Assembly (NCBI GenBank): GCA_011389935.1
Contig: JAABTJ010000003.1
Coordinates: forward strand, 82,050-146,049
Reading direction: 5' to 3'
DNA length: 64,000 nt
DNA from: Desulfobacteraceae bacterium
GTDB lineage: Bacteria; Desulfobacterota; Desulfobacteria; Desulfobacterales; Desulfosalsimonadaceae
Translations under genes and position numbers: made by a program
In this document: one piece after another, positions 9,545 through 17,698 of the stretch
Numbering within the stretch: position 1 is the stretch's first letter
Layout of the letters: every line of letters begins with the position of its first letter
Notes under the pieces: generated by a model
Seen by the model: the letters and a program-made list of their open reading frames with translations, nothing else
The model's database searches: none
What the model was told of the DNA's origin: nothing

Positions 9545-12313
9545 TTAAGCGCGCTGCGCACCCAGCACGGAATCGATGATCTGCTGCTGTTGGGCTTTAT
9601 GCACGTAATGGTATCCCGTGGCAGTGCTTGCCGACGCTTCCCGGCCGATATAGGTGAAAGACCGGTTGAAATGCATTTCAAAAAGGGGCCGGATATATTG
9701 CCACGCCCCCATGTTTGCCGGCTCCTCCTGGGCCCAGATCCAGTTTTCGCAATCCTTGTATCGCTCAAAAACCGGTTCGAGCTGCTCTGCGGGAAAGGGG
9801 TAGAGCTGCTCCACGCGCACGATCGCCGGATTTTTTTTTCCGCTGTTGGTGCGGGCCTTTTCCAGATCATAGTACAGCTTGCCCGAGACAAAAACCACCC
9901 GGTCCGGATCCGTCTGGATGGCCGGGTCATCGATAACCGCCTGAAAACCACCCTTTGTCAGGTCGTTTACCGTGGATACGGCCGCGGGGTTTCGCAGCAG
10001 GCTTTTGGGCGTCAGGACCACCAGGGGCTTTGCAATGCGTCCGGCAGCCTGCCGCCGCAGGAGATGGAAATACTGCGCCGGTGTGCTCGGGTTGCAAACG
10101 CAGATGTTGTCGTTGGCGGCGAGCTGCAGAAACCGCTCCATCCGGCTGCTGGAATGATCCGGGCCCTGGCCCTCATAGCCGTGGGGCAGCAACAGCACCA
10201 GGGCGCTTTTGACCCCCCACTTGGCCTCGCCGGCGGCGATGTATAGATCAATGACCGATTGGGCGTTGTTGACAAAATCGCCGAACTGGGCCTCCCACAG
10301 GATCAGGGCATCCGGGCGCATCACAGAATACCCGTACTCGAACCCCAGAACCCCTGCCTCAGAGAGCAGGCTGTTAATGGATTCAAAAAGGGCCTGGTCT
10401 TTGGCGACATGGTTCAGCGGCACATACGGATCACTGGTCGCCGTGTCAAACAGCACGCTGTGGCGCTGGCTGAACGTCCCCCGCTGGCTGTCCTGTCCGC
10501 ACAGGCGAATCCGCGTCTGTTCGGCCACGATGGTGGCAAACGCCAGCGACTCGGCGTTGGCCCAGTCGATCCCCTCGCCGTTTTCCACCGCATCGCGGCG
10601 CTTTTCCAAAAGCTTTTTCAACTTGGGATGCAGTTGAAAGCCGTCCGGCACCGCGCTCATATTTGCCGCCAGATCCCCAAGAAAATCGGGTTTGACCCGG
10701 GTGTTCACCGTAACCTCTTTTTTTATGGGCCGGGGCGCTTCCTGTCGGCCGTGCTTCTTCTTCTGCGGCGTTGGTTTTTCCTTTTTCACCCCGTCATAGG
10801 CGTCCTGGATGCACCGGCCAGTCTCCTCACGTATGGCTTTGATATCCCCGTCGGCCGCAGCCCCGTCTTCCTTGAGCTGCTGGGCGTAGAGCTGATCGAG
10901 CGAGGGGCGGTTTTTGATGCGCTCAACCATGAGCGGCTGGGTAAAATAGGGTTCATCCCCCTCGTTATGCCCGTAGCGGCGGTAGCAGACCACGTCGATA
11001 ACCACGTCCTTGCCGTAAGCCATCCGGTAATCGCACGCCAGCTTTACTGTATGCACGGCCGCCTCGGGGTTTTCACCGTGAACGTGGAAGATGGGGATCA
11101 TCAGGCTTTTGGCCACATCCGTGGCATAACGGGTGGAGCGCAGGTCCGCTGGAAGGGCCGTGTATCCGATCTGGTTGTTGATGATGATATGGACGGTGCC
11201 GCCGGTAAAAAACCCGTCCAGCTGAGACATGTTGAGGGTTTCGGCCGTAATCCCCTGGCCGGAAAATGCCGCATCCCCGTGAATCAGCAGGGGCATCACG
11301 GATCGGGTATTTTCCCGGTCCCTGACATCGCGGCCCCTGGCATCCCGGCCGATAACATCCTGACGCGCCCGGGCCATCCCCTCGACCACCGGGTTGACCG
11401 ATTCCAGGTGGCTGGGGTTGTCGGCCATGATCACGTCGATCGGTCGGCCGGAAGATGTCGCAATTTGACCGCGGAACCCCTTGTGGTACTTGACGTCGCC
11501 GGCCCCGGTCTCCGCTTCCGGGTTGTACTGGTCCTCGAATTCCCGTATCACGTCCGCATACGGCTTGTTCAAGACATTGGTCTGCACGTTCAAGCGGCCC
11601 CGGTGCGCCATGCCGAGCACGATCTGTTCGCATTCGTGGGTTTGCGCCGCATGAGCGAGAAGGGCGTCGAGCATGGGGATAATCACATCGGCCCCTTCGG
11701 CGCTGAACCGCTTCTGCCCCAGGTACTGGCGGTGGATAAACCCCTCGAACCGCGACGATTCGGTGAGCTTCCGGAAAATCCGGATTTTTTCTTCCCGGGT
11801 AAGGGTAGGCCGGTTCTGGGTCGACTCCATCCGCTCCCGCAGCCATCGGCGCTCGTCCGGATCCTGCATGTGCATGTATTCCACCCCCACGGACCGGCAA
11901 TAGGTCCGGCGCAGGTGGTTGATCAGTTCCCGTAGGGGCATTCCCGCATCCCGGGTTTCCGGCAGGCCCGGCACATAAAACCGGCGGTCCATGTCATCGT
12001 CGCCAAGACCGAAGGCTTTCGGTTCCAGCAGCGGATGGTCGATGGGGCAGGCTTCAAGCGGATCAAGACACGACAGTAAATGCCCGATATCCCGGTACCG
12101 ATAGACCAGGGCCTCGACTTTGGACTGCTTCCGGACGGCTTCCATGTCGCATGGCTCGCCGGCATCCGCTTCCATCCCGGGTTTTTCGGCCAGGCCCAGT
12201 TCAAATCCCTGGAAAAAAAACTGCCAGTCCTTTTCCACGGCTTCCGGATCCTGCTGCCATTTTTTATATTGGGCGTCAATATAGTCTGCACTCCACGGGC
12301 CCGTATAGGTCAT
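9545..12313 (-). CDS. sucA: 2-oxoglutarate dehydrogenase E1 component
   Basis: A 922-residue thiamine-diphosphate E1 of the homodimeric OGDH family. It starts with the family N-terminus ([19 protein letters not shown]) that contacts E2/E3. It also contains [33 protein letters not shown] and [11 protein letters not shown], which form the ThDP and substrate site, and the C-terminal [10 protein letters not shown] block. Reaction: oxidative decarboxylation of 2-oxoglutarate and succinylation of E2 lipoate. Its ATG overlaps the lipA stop (ATGA). Presence of an NAD-linked OGDH complex is noteworthy in an organism that otherwise looks like a strict anaerobe, where ferredoxin-dependent 2-oxoglutarate oxidoreductase is the more usual enzyme. 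Confidence 0.95.
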   Translation of the reverse strand: MTYTGPWSADYIDAQYKKWQQDPEAVEKDWQFFFQGFELGLAEKPGMEADAGEPCDMEAVRKQSKVEALVYRYRDIGHLLSCLDPLEACPIDHPLLEPKAFGLGDDDMDRRFYVPGLPETRDAGMPLRELINHLRRTYCRSVGVEYMHMQDPDERRWLRERMESTQNRPTLTREEKIRIFRKLTESSRFEGFIHRQYLGQKRFSAEGADVIIPMLDALLAHAAQTHECEQIVLGMAHRGRLNVQTNVLNKPYADVIREFEDQYNPEAETGAGDVKYHKGFRGQIATSSGRPIDVIMADNPSHLESVNPVVEGMARARQDVIGRDARGRDVRDRENTRSVMPLLIHGDAAFSGQGITAETLNMSQLDGFFTGGTVHIIINNQIGYTALPADLRSTRYATDVAKSLMIPIFHVHGENPEAAVHTVKLACDYRMAYGKDVVIDVVCYRRYGHNEGDEPYFTQPLMVERIKNRPSLDQLYAQQLKEDGAAADGDIKAIREETGRCIQDAYDGVKKEKPTPQKKKHGRQEAPRPIKKEVTVNTRVKPDFLGDLAANMSAVPDGFQLHPKLKKLLEKRRDAVENGEGIDWANAESLAFATIVAEQTRIRLCGQDSQRGTFSQRHSVLFDTATSDPYVPLNHVAKDQALFESINSLLSEAGVLGFEYGYSVMRPDALILWEAQFGDFVNNAQSVIDLYIAAGEAKWGVKSALVLLLPHGYEGQGPDHSSSRMERFLQLAANDNICVCNPSTPAQYFHLLRRQAAGRIAKPLVVLTPKSLLRNPAAVSTVNDLTKGGFQAVIDDPAIQTDPDRVVFVSGKLYYDLEKARTNSGKKNPAIVRVEQLYPFPAEQLEPVFERYKDCENWIWAQEEPANMGAWQYIRPLFEMHFNRSFTYIGREASASTATGYHYVHKAQQQQIIDSVLGAQRA

Positions 12314-13221
12314 TTTGCCTCCGAAATGGTCTGCTTGGTAATGCCAAGGGCCGCGGCGGCTTCAGCGGCCCGGTAGGAGCTTCGCACCAGCGGGCCGGAT
12401 TCCACGCGCAAAAACCCCGTTTTTAGCGCAGCGGCTTTCAGCGCCGCAAATGTTTCCGGCAGCACGTATACGGCCACCGGGATGTTGTCCGGCCCGGGGC
12501 GCAGATACTGGCCGATGGTCAGGATATCAACGCCTGCGGAGCGAATATCCCTTATGGTATCATGGATCTCTCTAATGGTTTCGCCTATCCCTACCATGAA
12601 ACCGGATTTCGTAATACACCCCGGCGACTGCGCCTTTATCCTGGACAGCAGCCGCAGCGACTGTCCGAAGTCAGCCCGGGGGCGGACGCCGGGATACAGC
12701 CGCCGGACGGTTTCGATGTTGTGCCCCACGATATCCGGCCCGGCAGATAGAACCGTTTGAAGCGCCCGGGGCATTCCCCCGAAATCGGGGATCAGGACCT
12801 CGACGGTGGCATCCGGGCAGCGGCGCCGTATCGCTTCTATGGTGGCGGCAAAGTGCCCCGCACCGCCGTCTGCAAGGTCGTCCCGGGTCACTGAGGTCAC
12901 TACCGCATGGGTCAGGCCCATGGCGGCAACGGCATCCGCCACCCGCCCGGGCTCATCCGGATCAAGCGGTATCGGCCGGTCGCCCACGCCGCAAAATGCG
13001 CAATTGCGGGTGCAGCCGTCTCCCATGATCATAAAGGTCGCATGCCCGTCCTGCCAGCACTCCCCGATATTCGGACAAAGCGCCGACTCACAGACGGTGT
13101 GCAGGTTCGAGGCCGCTTTCAAACGCCGGATGGCCTCGACGCTTTTGCCCGAAGCCATACGGACCCTTATCCACGGCGGCTTTTGCAGTGGTTTTGAATG
13201 GGATTGTTTCTGACTGTCCAT
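12310..13221 (-). CDS. lipA: lipoyl synthase
   Basis: A 303-residue radical SAM enzyme with both diagnostic iron-sulfur motifs: CESALCPNIGECW (CX4CX5C, auxiliary sulfur-donating cluster) and CTRNCAFC (CX3CX2C, SAM cluster), followed by GVGDRPIPLDPDEP. The conserved C-terminal RSSY motif is present (VRSSYRAAE). It inserts two sulfur atoms into octanoyl groups on lipoyl domains. Position inside the operon, between the peroxiredoxin (17 bases upstream) and sucA (4-base overlap), makes the E2 subunit its obvious client. Confidence 0.96.
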   Translation of the reverse strand: MDSQKQSHSKPLQKPPWIRVRMASGKSVEAIRRLKAASNLHTVCESALCPNIGECWQDGHATFMIMGDGCTRNCAFCGVGDRPIPLDPDEPGRVADAVAAMGLTHAVVTSVTRDDLADGGAGHFAATIEAIRRRCPDATVEVLIPDFGGMPRALQTVLSAGPDIVGHNIETVRRLYPGVRPRADFGQSLRLLSRIKAQSPGCITKSGFMVGIGETIREIHDTIRDIRSAGVDILTIGQYLRPGPDNIPVAVYVLPETFAALKAAALKTGFLRVESGPLVRSSYRAAEAAAALGITKQTISEAK

Positions 13222-13238
13222 TTCACCCTGTATGATCC

Positions 13239-13886
13239 CTATTTCAGATTTTTCAAGGCCGCAATGGTATGTGACGGCTCGGGCCGGACCGTGTAGTCGG
13301 GATTGACCTCCGCATAGCGGATTTTACTATCCGCATCGATAATATAGCGGGCCGGCATGGGGAGATCCCAGGACCCGTCGTCGTTGTTTTTGTCGACATG
13401 CAGGCCGAACTGTTGATACACTTTCTTAAGATCATCGGGGACCGTGTATACCAGGCCGAATTGTTTTGCCACCCGGTTTCCGGAATCGACCAGAAATTCC
13501 ATGGTCAACCCTTTTTTCTCGGCAAACCGGCGCGATGCTTCCGCGCTTTGGGGGGAGAGCATGATCAAAGACGCACCCGCTTCCCTGATTTCCTGGTGTG
13601 CCGCCTCCAAAGCTTCCAGCTCCAGATTGCAGAACGGTCACCAGCCGCCCCTGTAGAACCCAAGCACAACCGGGCCTTCAGACAGTTTGGCGGAGAGATT
13701 GACCGTCTGGCCCTGAAAATTTTTCAAGGAAAAATCCGGGGCAATATCCCCCGCGCTTTTCACATGGTCCATAATGCCGGATTGCTGCAAATCCACGGTC
13801 GCCTGGTGCATAATTTCCAGGGCTTCCTTCGGCGCCGCGGATTGAAGCTCCCGGACTTGCGCGTCAAGTTTTTCCTGTAAACCCAT
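13239..13886 (-). CDS. peroxiredoxin-like (AhpC/TSA) selenoprotein, Sec at residue 83
   Basis: Two open frames in the same reading frame are separated by a single TGA at 13638-13640. Read through, they give one 215-residue AhpC/TSA-family protein with PDFSLKNFQGQTVNLSAKL and then FYRGGW-U-PFCNLELEAL. The TGA sits exactly where the family has the redox Cys (GGWCPYCN), giving a UxxC motif. The start has AAAGGAGAG 6 bases upstream. It is the first gene of the lipA-sucA-sucB-lpdA operon. A stem-loop fitting a bacterial SECIS follows the TGA, and selB is encoded at 49191. Expected function: thiol-dependent peroxide or disulfide reduction, perhaps protecting OGDH lipoyl or iron-sulfur groups. Alternatives are a nonsense pseudogene or a sequencing error; the exact codon position argues against both. 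Confidence 0.88.
13607..13625 (-). promoter_or_regulatory. candidate bacterial SECIS stem-loop
   Basis: On the minus strand, bases 13-31 after the UGA can fold into an 8-bp stem (CUGGAGCU with AGCUUUGG, partly G-U pairs). It is closed by a three-base loop GGA at 13615-13617, about 20 bases downstream of the UGA. A G at the start of the apical loop and this spacing match the known bacterial SECIS model. Folding was judged by eye. Confidence 0.6.
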
Positions 13887-13968
13887 CGTAGCTCTCCTTT
13901 CAGTGGTTCAAATGAAAGCGTTTACGAGACTGAGAAACTGTCCAAATATTCGCACGTTTGTCTTTTCA

Positions 13969-13998
13969 AATACTAAGCATACCGATCCGCCGTAACAA
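13969..13998 (-). promoter_or_regulatory. promoter of the peroxiredoxin-lipA-sucAB-lpdA operon (copy 1 of shared sequence)
   Basis: On the minus strand, TTGTTA (13993-13998), a 17-base spacer and TAGTAT (13970-13975) form a promoter about 84 bases before the peroxiredoxin start. 27 of 30 bases are identical to the sequence in front of lipB at 15667-15696, including the spacer, which suggests a shared regulator site in addition to the polymerase contacts. Confidence 0.6.
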
Positions 13999-14133
13999 AC
14001 AAAGCCGCACTCTTCCTGGATAAAATACTGATATAGCATAAAATTGATTTACAGGTTTGTGTCTATCAGATGGAAACAAGGCAGATACGCGGCGCTTATC
14101 CGCCGGGTTCCGTCTCGATTCGGCCTTCCCCTT

Positions 14134-14910
14134 TTACCGTTCGATGAACGGGGCAATGTATCTGCGGGACCAGGCGGCAATCATGGCGCCGGCGTATCCG
14201 GAATCGGCCGGCTCGGTCAGCAGATGATCCGCGGTATCCAGGGAGACGAAACTCTTCGGGTGCCGGGCGGTCTGGAAGATCTCCGCCGCGTTTTCAATGC
14301 CCACGACATTGTCCACCGGAGAATGAAGAATCAGCAGCGCCCGATTGAGGGATTTGATGGCGCCGGTCATGCGATTGGCGTTGAGATCGTCCAGAAACTG
14401 TTTTTTGAGGCGAAAGGGCCGGCCGGCCAGGCGGACTTGGGCCTCGCCCGCCGCTTCAATCTCTTCTGTGGCATCCGAGAGATGGCGCAACACGTGATCG
14501 GGGCTGGCCGGCGCCCCGATCACCGCCACCGCCGTGGCCGACTGGATTTCCGCAGCTGCCTGGAGGACCGCCGCGCCACCCAGGGAATGCCCGACCAGAA
14601 GCTTGGGGGCGCTGTAATGGTCGGCCAGATATCGGGCAGCGTCGACAAGGTCGCTGACATTGGTGGTAAAATTGGTGTCTGCAAAGTCCCCTTCGCTCTG
14701 CCCCAGGCCCGTAAAATCAAACCGCAGCACGGCAATGCCGCCGCGGGTCAGGGAACGGTTGATATTGGCCACGGCTTTCAGGTTCTTGGTGCATGTGAAG
14801 CAATGCGCAAAAATGGCATAGGCATTGGGATCCACGTCAACCGGCAGGTCGAGCTGGGCAAACAGGTTGTGGCCGTGCCGGTTGGCAAAATGCAGCTGCT
14901 GAAAATTCAT
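14134..14910 (-). CDS. alpha/beta hydrolase
   Basis: A 258-residue alpha/beta-hydrolase with the nucleophile elbow LLVGHSLGGAAV (Ser of GHSLGG near residue 106), an acid region near HSPVDNVVGIENA and the terminal catalytic His in LDTADHLL. FAHCFTCTKNLKAV near the N-terminus forms the oxyanion region. The pattern resembles hydrolases that are fused to, or neighbours of, OsmC-type peroxide proteins; no OsmC domain is present here. The start is supported by GAGAGGG. Substrate unknown. It follows lipB on the minus strand by 55 bases and may share its promoter. Confidence 0.8.
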   Translation of the reverse strand: MNFQQLHFANRHGHNLFAQLDLPVDVDPNAYAIFAHCFTCTKNLKAVANINRSLTRGGIAVLRFDFTGLGQSEGDFADTNFTTNVSDLVDAARYLADHYSAPKLLVGHSLGGAAVLQAAAEIQSATAVAVIGAPASPDHVLRHLSDATEEIEAAGEAQVRLAGRPFRLKKQFLDDLNANRMTGAIKSLNRALLILHSPVDNVVGIENAAEIFQTARHPKSFVSLDTADHLLTEPADSGYAGAMIAAWSRRYIAPFIER

Positions 14911-14965
14911 CTGGCCCTCTCGTTATGGAATACAGATTCATGGGCACATTGCGCATTATAAGGGT

Positions 14966-15628
14966 TTAACCGAACACCCGTAAAAAACTGTCGGACAACT
15001 CCGCACGCACATCCGCCATTGCTATGGGCCGGTTTAAAAGCAGGGCCATGCTGGCCACTGCAGCCCCCTCGATGCCACAGGGAAGGATAGCGTCGAAGTA
15101 CGACAAATCCGTGTTGACATTCAGGGCAAACCCGTGGCTCGAAATGCCTGCGGCGTTCACCCGGACACCAATGGCCGCAATTTTCCGCCCTTCCGTCCAG
15201 ACCCCCCTGTAGGCGGGGATCCGGTATCCTGCCACATCAAAGGCCGCCAGCGTATCGATCAACACCTGCTCGAGTTTGTGAACATAACTACCGATGTTTC
15301 CGCAGCGAGTCGGGACGTCCATAATCGGATATCCCACCAGCTGGCCGGGCCCGTGGAACGTAACGTCCCCTCCCCGATCGGCATGTCGGACCACCGCACC
15401 CCGGTCTGCCAAAACCTTCGGGGAGATGCGGAAATGTTTTTCCCCGCCGCGCAGCCCCAGCGTATAGGTCGGCGGATGCATCAACAGCAGCAGGGTGTCA
15501 TCGACGACGCCGTCGGCCCGCGCGCCAACGAAATGCCGCTGGAGCGCAAGCGCCTCGTCATAGTCCATGATGCCATACTGCCGGATGTCTATCGGCGGAG
15601 TTGTCTCAACAGCCAAACGGGTGTCCAT
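14966..15628 (-). CDS. lipB: octanoyl-[acyl-carrier-protein]:protein octanoyltransferase
   Basis: A 220-residue LipB of normal length. Hallmarks are RGGDVTFHGPGQLVGYPI (His of the acyl site), the catalytic lysine in RKIAAIGVRV, and SSHGFALNVNTDLSYFDAILPCGIEG with the nucleophilic Cys, each motif broken here for brevity. It moves octanoate from ACP to lipoyl domains, the step before LipA. The gene is separated from the lipA-sucAB operon but carries a near-identical promoter (15667-15696). The start codon has only a weak Shine-Dalgarno sequence. Confidence 0.95.
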   Translation of the reverse strand: MDTRLAVETTPPIDIRQYGIMDYDEALALQRHFVGARADGVVDDTLLLLMHPPTYTLGLRGGEKHFRISPKVLADRGAVVRHADRGGDVTFHGPGQLVGYPIMDVPTRCGNIGSYVHKLEQVLIDTLAAFDVAGYRIPAYRGVWTEGRKIAAIGVRVNAAGISSHGFALNVNTDLSYFDAILPCGIEGAAVASMALLLNRPIAMADVRAELSDSFLRVFG

Positions 15629-15666
15629 TATGTCAACGAGTATATAATCAACATCTTGCCTTATTG

Positions 15667-15696
15667 AATACTAACCATACTGATCCGACGTAACAA
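15667..15696 (-). promoter_or_regulatory. promoter of lipB (copy 2 of shared sequence)
   Basis: Minus-strand TTGTTA (15691-15696), 17-base spacer, TAGTAT (15668-15673), giving a leader of roughly 30 bases before the lipB ATG. The 30-bp block matches 13969-13998 at 27 positions. Immediately upstream lies the decayed RAYT copy. Confidence 0.6.
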
Positions 15697-15701
15697 CATA
15701 A

Positions 15702-15822
15702 GGGGGACGCCCTTTATATTTATATATTTATTATCCCACCAGCACAATCCAAGCCGCTTGCATGCCCGGACAAGCCGGACCAGACTCGCCTGCACCCCGG
15801 CCGATCATTGCAAGAGGTATCG
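15702..15822 (+). pseudogene. decayed 5' remnant of a RAYT transposase with its left end
   Basis: The sequence gggggacgccctttatattt followed by atatattta matches the left end of the intact element (5690 onward). After the same distance of about 60 bases an ATG (15762) starts PGQAGPDSPAPRPIIARGIV, which aligns with PRQARIDSPGALHHIIARGI of the intact transposase. Similarity stops near 15822. The rest of the gene is missing, and the open frame that continues is antisense to the EamA permease. Confidence 0.8.
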
Positions 15823-15878
15823 TGGTGTGCCTTTATATCATATCGCTGCCTGAAACGATTCAAACATGGAGCGCACGC

Positions 15879-16823
15879 TTATCTGCGACTTGCAATATAG
15901 ATGCTGATCAAAACGATTCCCGCTCCTGCAAACCCGACAGCAGAAAGGCGCTCCCCGAAAAACAGAAACCCGATGCCGATGCCGCAGACAGGTTCAAACA
16001 GCGAAACCACAGAGCTGGACTGGGCAGTGATGTAATTGGCCCCCTTGAAAAAAAGCGTATAGGGAATGGCAAGGGAAACGGTGCCCAGCAAAAACAGAAA
16101 CGGAAGGTTGTGCCAGAAATACCCTTCGGGAACCATGATCCCGAAGGGGAAAAGAAGGATCGCAACGATCACGCACCCCCAAAGTGCCCGGATCTGCGAA
16201 GGAAGTCTTCCGGCCATAAACCTGCCGAACAGAAAAATCCCCGCAAGCCCGAGGCCGGATATCAGGGCGCTGACAATGCCGATCACTTCCTCTGCGTCGC
16301 CCTTAAGAAGACCCGCTGGTTCGGTGATAAGGGCCGTTCCAAGCAGGCCCGCTCCCACCGCAAACCAGGTCAAGGGGGTATTTTTTTCTTTGAGAAGAAA
16401 AGGACTTAAAATGGCCACATGAAGCGGCGCGGTATAATGCAGCAAAACCGCCTTGGCCACGGACGTTTTCATAATAGCCAGGTAATAGGTCACGGGAGTG
16501 ATGCACATGCAAAGGCCCATGCAGCCGAGAACGATCAACTCCTTCGAGCTCAGTCGGCGAAAGTCGATCGCCCCGGCCCCCTCCGGCCTGCGAAGAATCC
16601 ATAAAAACAGAAAGGCCATGCCGAACATTGCCCGGAAAAAAGCGATGCTCATCGAGGAATAAGCCTCGATGGATCGGACCCATATCGGAATAAGGGAAAA
16701 GCAAAAGGCTCCCAGGAGCGTCATGAAAAGTCCCTTCAGATGCGGGGGGATCCGTGTGCTTTTTCTTATGGCAGCGGTATGTTTTGTGCTCCCTGTATTT
16801 TTTTTTATCATGTTTTTCATCAT
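15879..16823 (-). CDS. EamA/DMT-family transporter
   Basis: About 314 residues with roughly ten hydrophobic segments in two homologous EamA halves. The first begins GLFMTLLGAFCFSLIPIWVR; the second begins in the DAEEVIGIVSALISGLGLAG region. The N-terminus is Lys-rich and cytoplasmic. ATG 16823 is preferred because AAGGA lies 8 bases before it; another ATG is at 16832. Known relatives export amino acids, metabolites or drugs, but the substrate cannot be predicted. It stands alone between the RAYT remnant and a divergent intergenic region. Confidence 0.85.
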   Translation of the reverse strand: MMKNMIKKNTGSTKHTAAIRKSTRIPPHLKGLFMTLLGAFCFSLIPIWVRSIEAYSSMSIAFFRAMFGMAFLFLWILRRPEGAGAIDFRRLSSKELIVLGCMGLCMCITPVTYYLAIMKTSVAKAVLLHYTAPLHVAILSPFLLKEKNTPLTWFAVGAGLLGTALITEPAGLLKGDAEEVIGIVSALISGLGLAGIFLFGRFMAGRLPSQIRALWGCVIVAILLFPFGIMVPEGYFWHNLPFLFLLGTVSLAIPYTLFFKGANYITAQSSSVVSLFEPVCGIGIGFLFFGERLSAVGFAGAGIVLISIYIASRR

Positions 16824-17165
16824 GGATCGCATCCTTACGGTACCATTTCATATCACAAAGCACCGGTATATTCCATACTGTCCGTAAACAACCGGAACAA
16901 TATTGACAGTAGGGCCTTTGCCGCATAGTATGATGCAAAAAATATCATGAGGCCTGTTCTTATTCATCTGCCGGAAAATCCGTCTTTTCGTCGGATGCCG
17001 AAGCCCTTGAAAAAGACCGGGAAAGAACCATCGGTTTTATGTGCGTCATTGCTTTCCAAACCGGCGTAGCCGACTTTAAATCTGTATGATACAGCCGTGA
17101 CGATTGCCGCGGACATGGACGGGCAGCGATGCTGATACCTGAAGGATTGGGGGGGTATTGATTTG
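16824..17165. other. gene-free divergent region with one plus-strand promoter
   Basis: About 340 bases between the divergent EamA and YaiI-family genes. On the plus strand TTGACA (16903-16908), 17 bases and TAGTAT (16926-16931) form a good sigma-70-type promoter toward the YaiI gene, leaving a leader of about 230 bases. I looked for a riboswitch fold or small ORF in the leader and found none I could support. Confidence 0.5.
16903..16931 (+). promoter_or_regulatory. sigma-70-type promoter toward the YaiI-family gene
   Basis: A perfect -35 box TTGACA, spacer of 17, and -10 box TAGTAT (four of six matches). Transcription would start near 16938, well upstream of the start codon at 17166. Confidence 0.5.
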
Positions 17166-17618
17166 ATGCATATTTTTGTAGATGCGGACGCCTGCCCGGT
17201 CAAGCGGGAAGTCTACCGCGTCGCGGACCGATACCTCCTTCACGTCACGTTGGTGACCAACACATGGATGCGGGTGCCCGATGACGAACGGATCGCACTG
17301 GAAGTGGTCAGCAACGGCTTCGACGCAGCAGACGACTGGATTGTGGCGCACATTCGAACAGGAGATATCGTGGTCACCGCCGACATACCACTTGCCGATC
17401 GCTGTGTAAAAAAAGGCGCGCGGGTTATCGGTCCGACCGGAAAGCCGATCACGGAAAACAATATCGGCATGGCAGTGGCGGGCAGGGATCTCATGGCCGG
17501 GCTTCGCAGCGCCGGAGAAATAACCGGCGGACCACCCCCACTGAACAAGCGCGACCGGTCACGGTTTCTTCAACAGCTCGACAATATCATCCAATCGTTG
17601 CGCCGCGAGCATCCTTAA
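17166..17618 (+). CDS. YaiI/YqxD (DUF188) family protein
   Basis: A 150-residue protein of the widespread UPF0178/DUF188 family. It starts MHIFVDADACPVKREV, a PIN-like acidic motif, and has VVTADIPLADRCVKKGARVIGP, TENNIGMAVAGRDLMAGLR and the Pro-rich GGPPPLNKRDRSRFLQQLD typical of the family. The acidic residues suggest a metal-dependent nuclease fold, but no reaction is established. ATG 17166 is chosen over the adjacent TTG at 17163. It stands alone between a promoter-bearing leader and the convergent diguanylate cyclase gene. Confidence 0.9.
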   Translation: MHIFVDADACPVKREVYRVADRYLLHVTLVTNTWMRVPDDERIALEVVSNGFDAADDWIVAHIRTGDIVVTADIPLADRCVKKGARVIGPTGKPITENNIGMAVAGRDLMAGLRSAGEITGGPPPLNKRDRSRFLQQLDNIIQSLRREHP

Positions 17619-17698
17619 GTGGATTCATGGAATCCCGCCGCCATTTGACAGGACTCTGCAGGCGCACAAGAAGCAAAACAGGCATCACCAAAACGGGT

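Noticed and set aside
10259..11935. A 558-codon plus-strand open frame
   Set aside because: Antisense to sucA, which is unambiguous.
13969..15696. Direct repeats as the target duplication of a mobile element carrying the hydrolase and lipB
   Set aside because: The repeats line up with -35/-10 boxes at the right distance from two start codons and no transposase or inverted ends are present, so a shared promoter is the simpler reading.
15762..16409. A 215-codon plus-strand open frame
   Set aside because: Only its first 20 codons resemble the RAYT; the rest is antisense to the EamA transporter. Reported as a pseudogene remnant instead.
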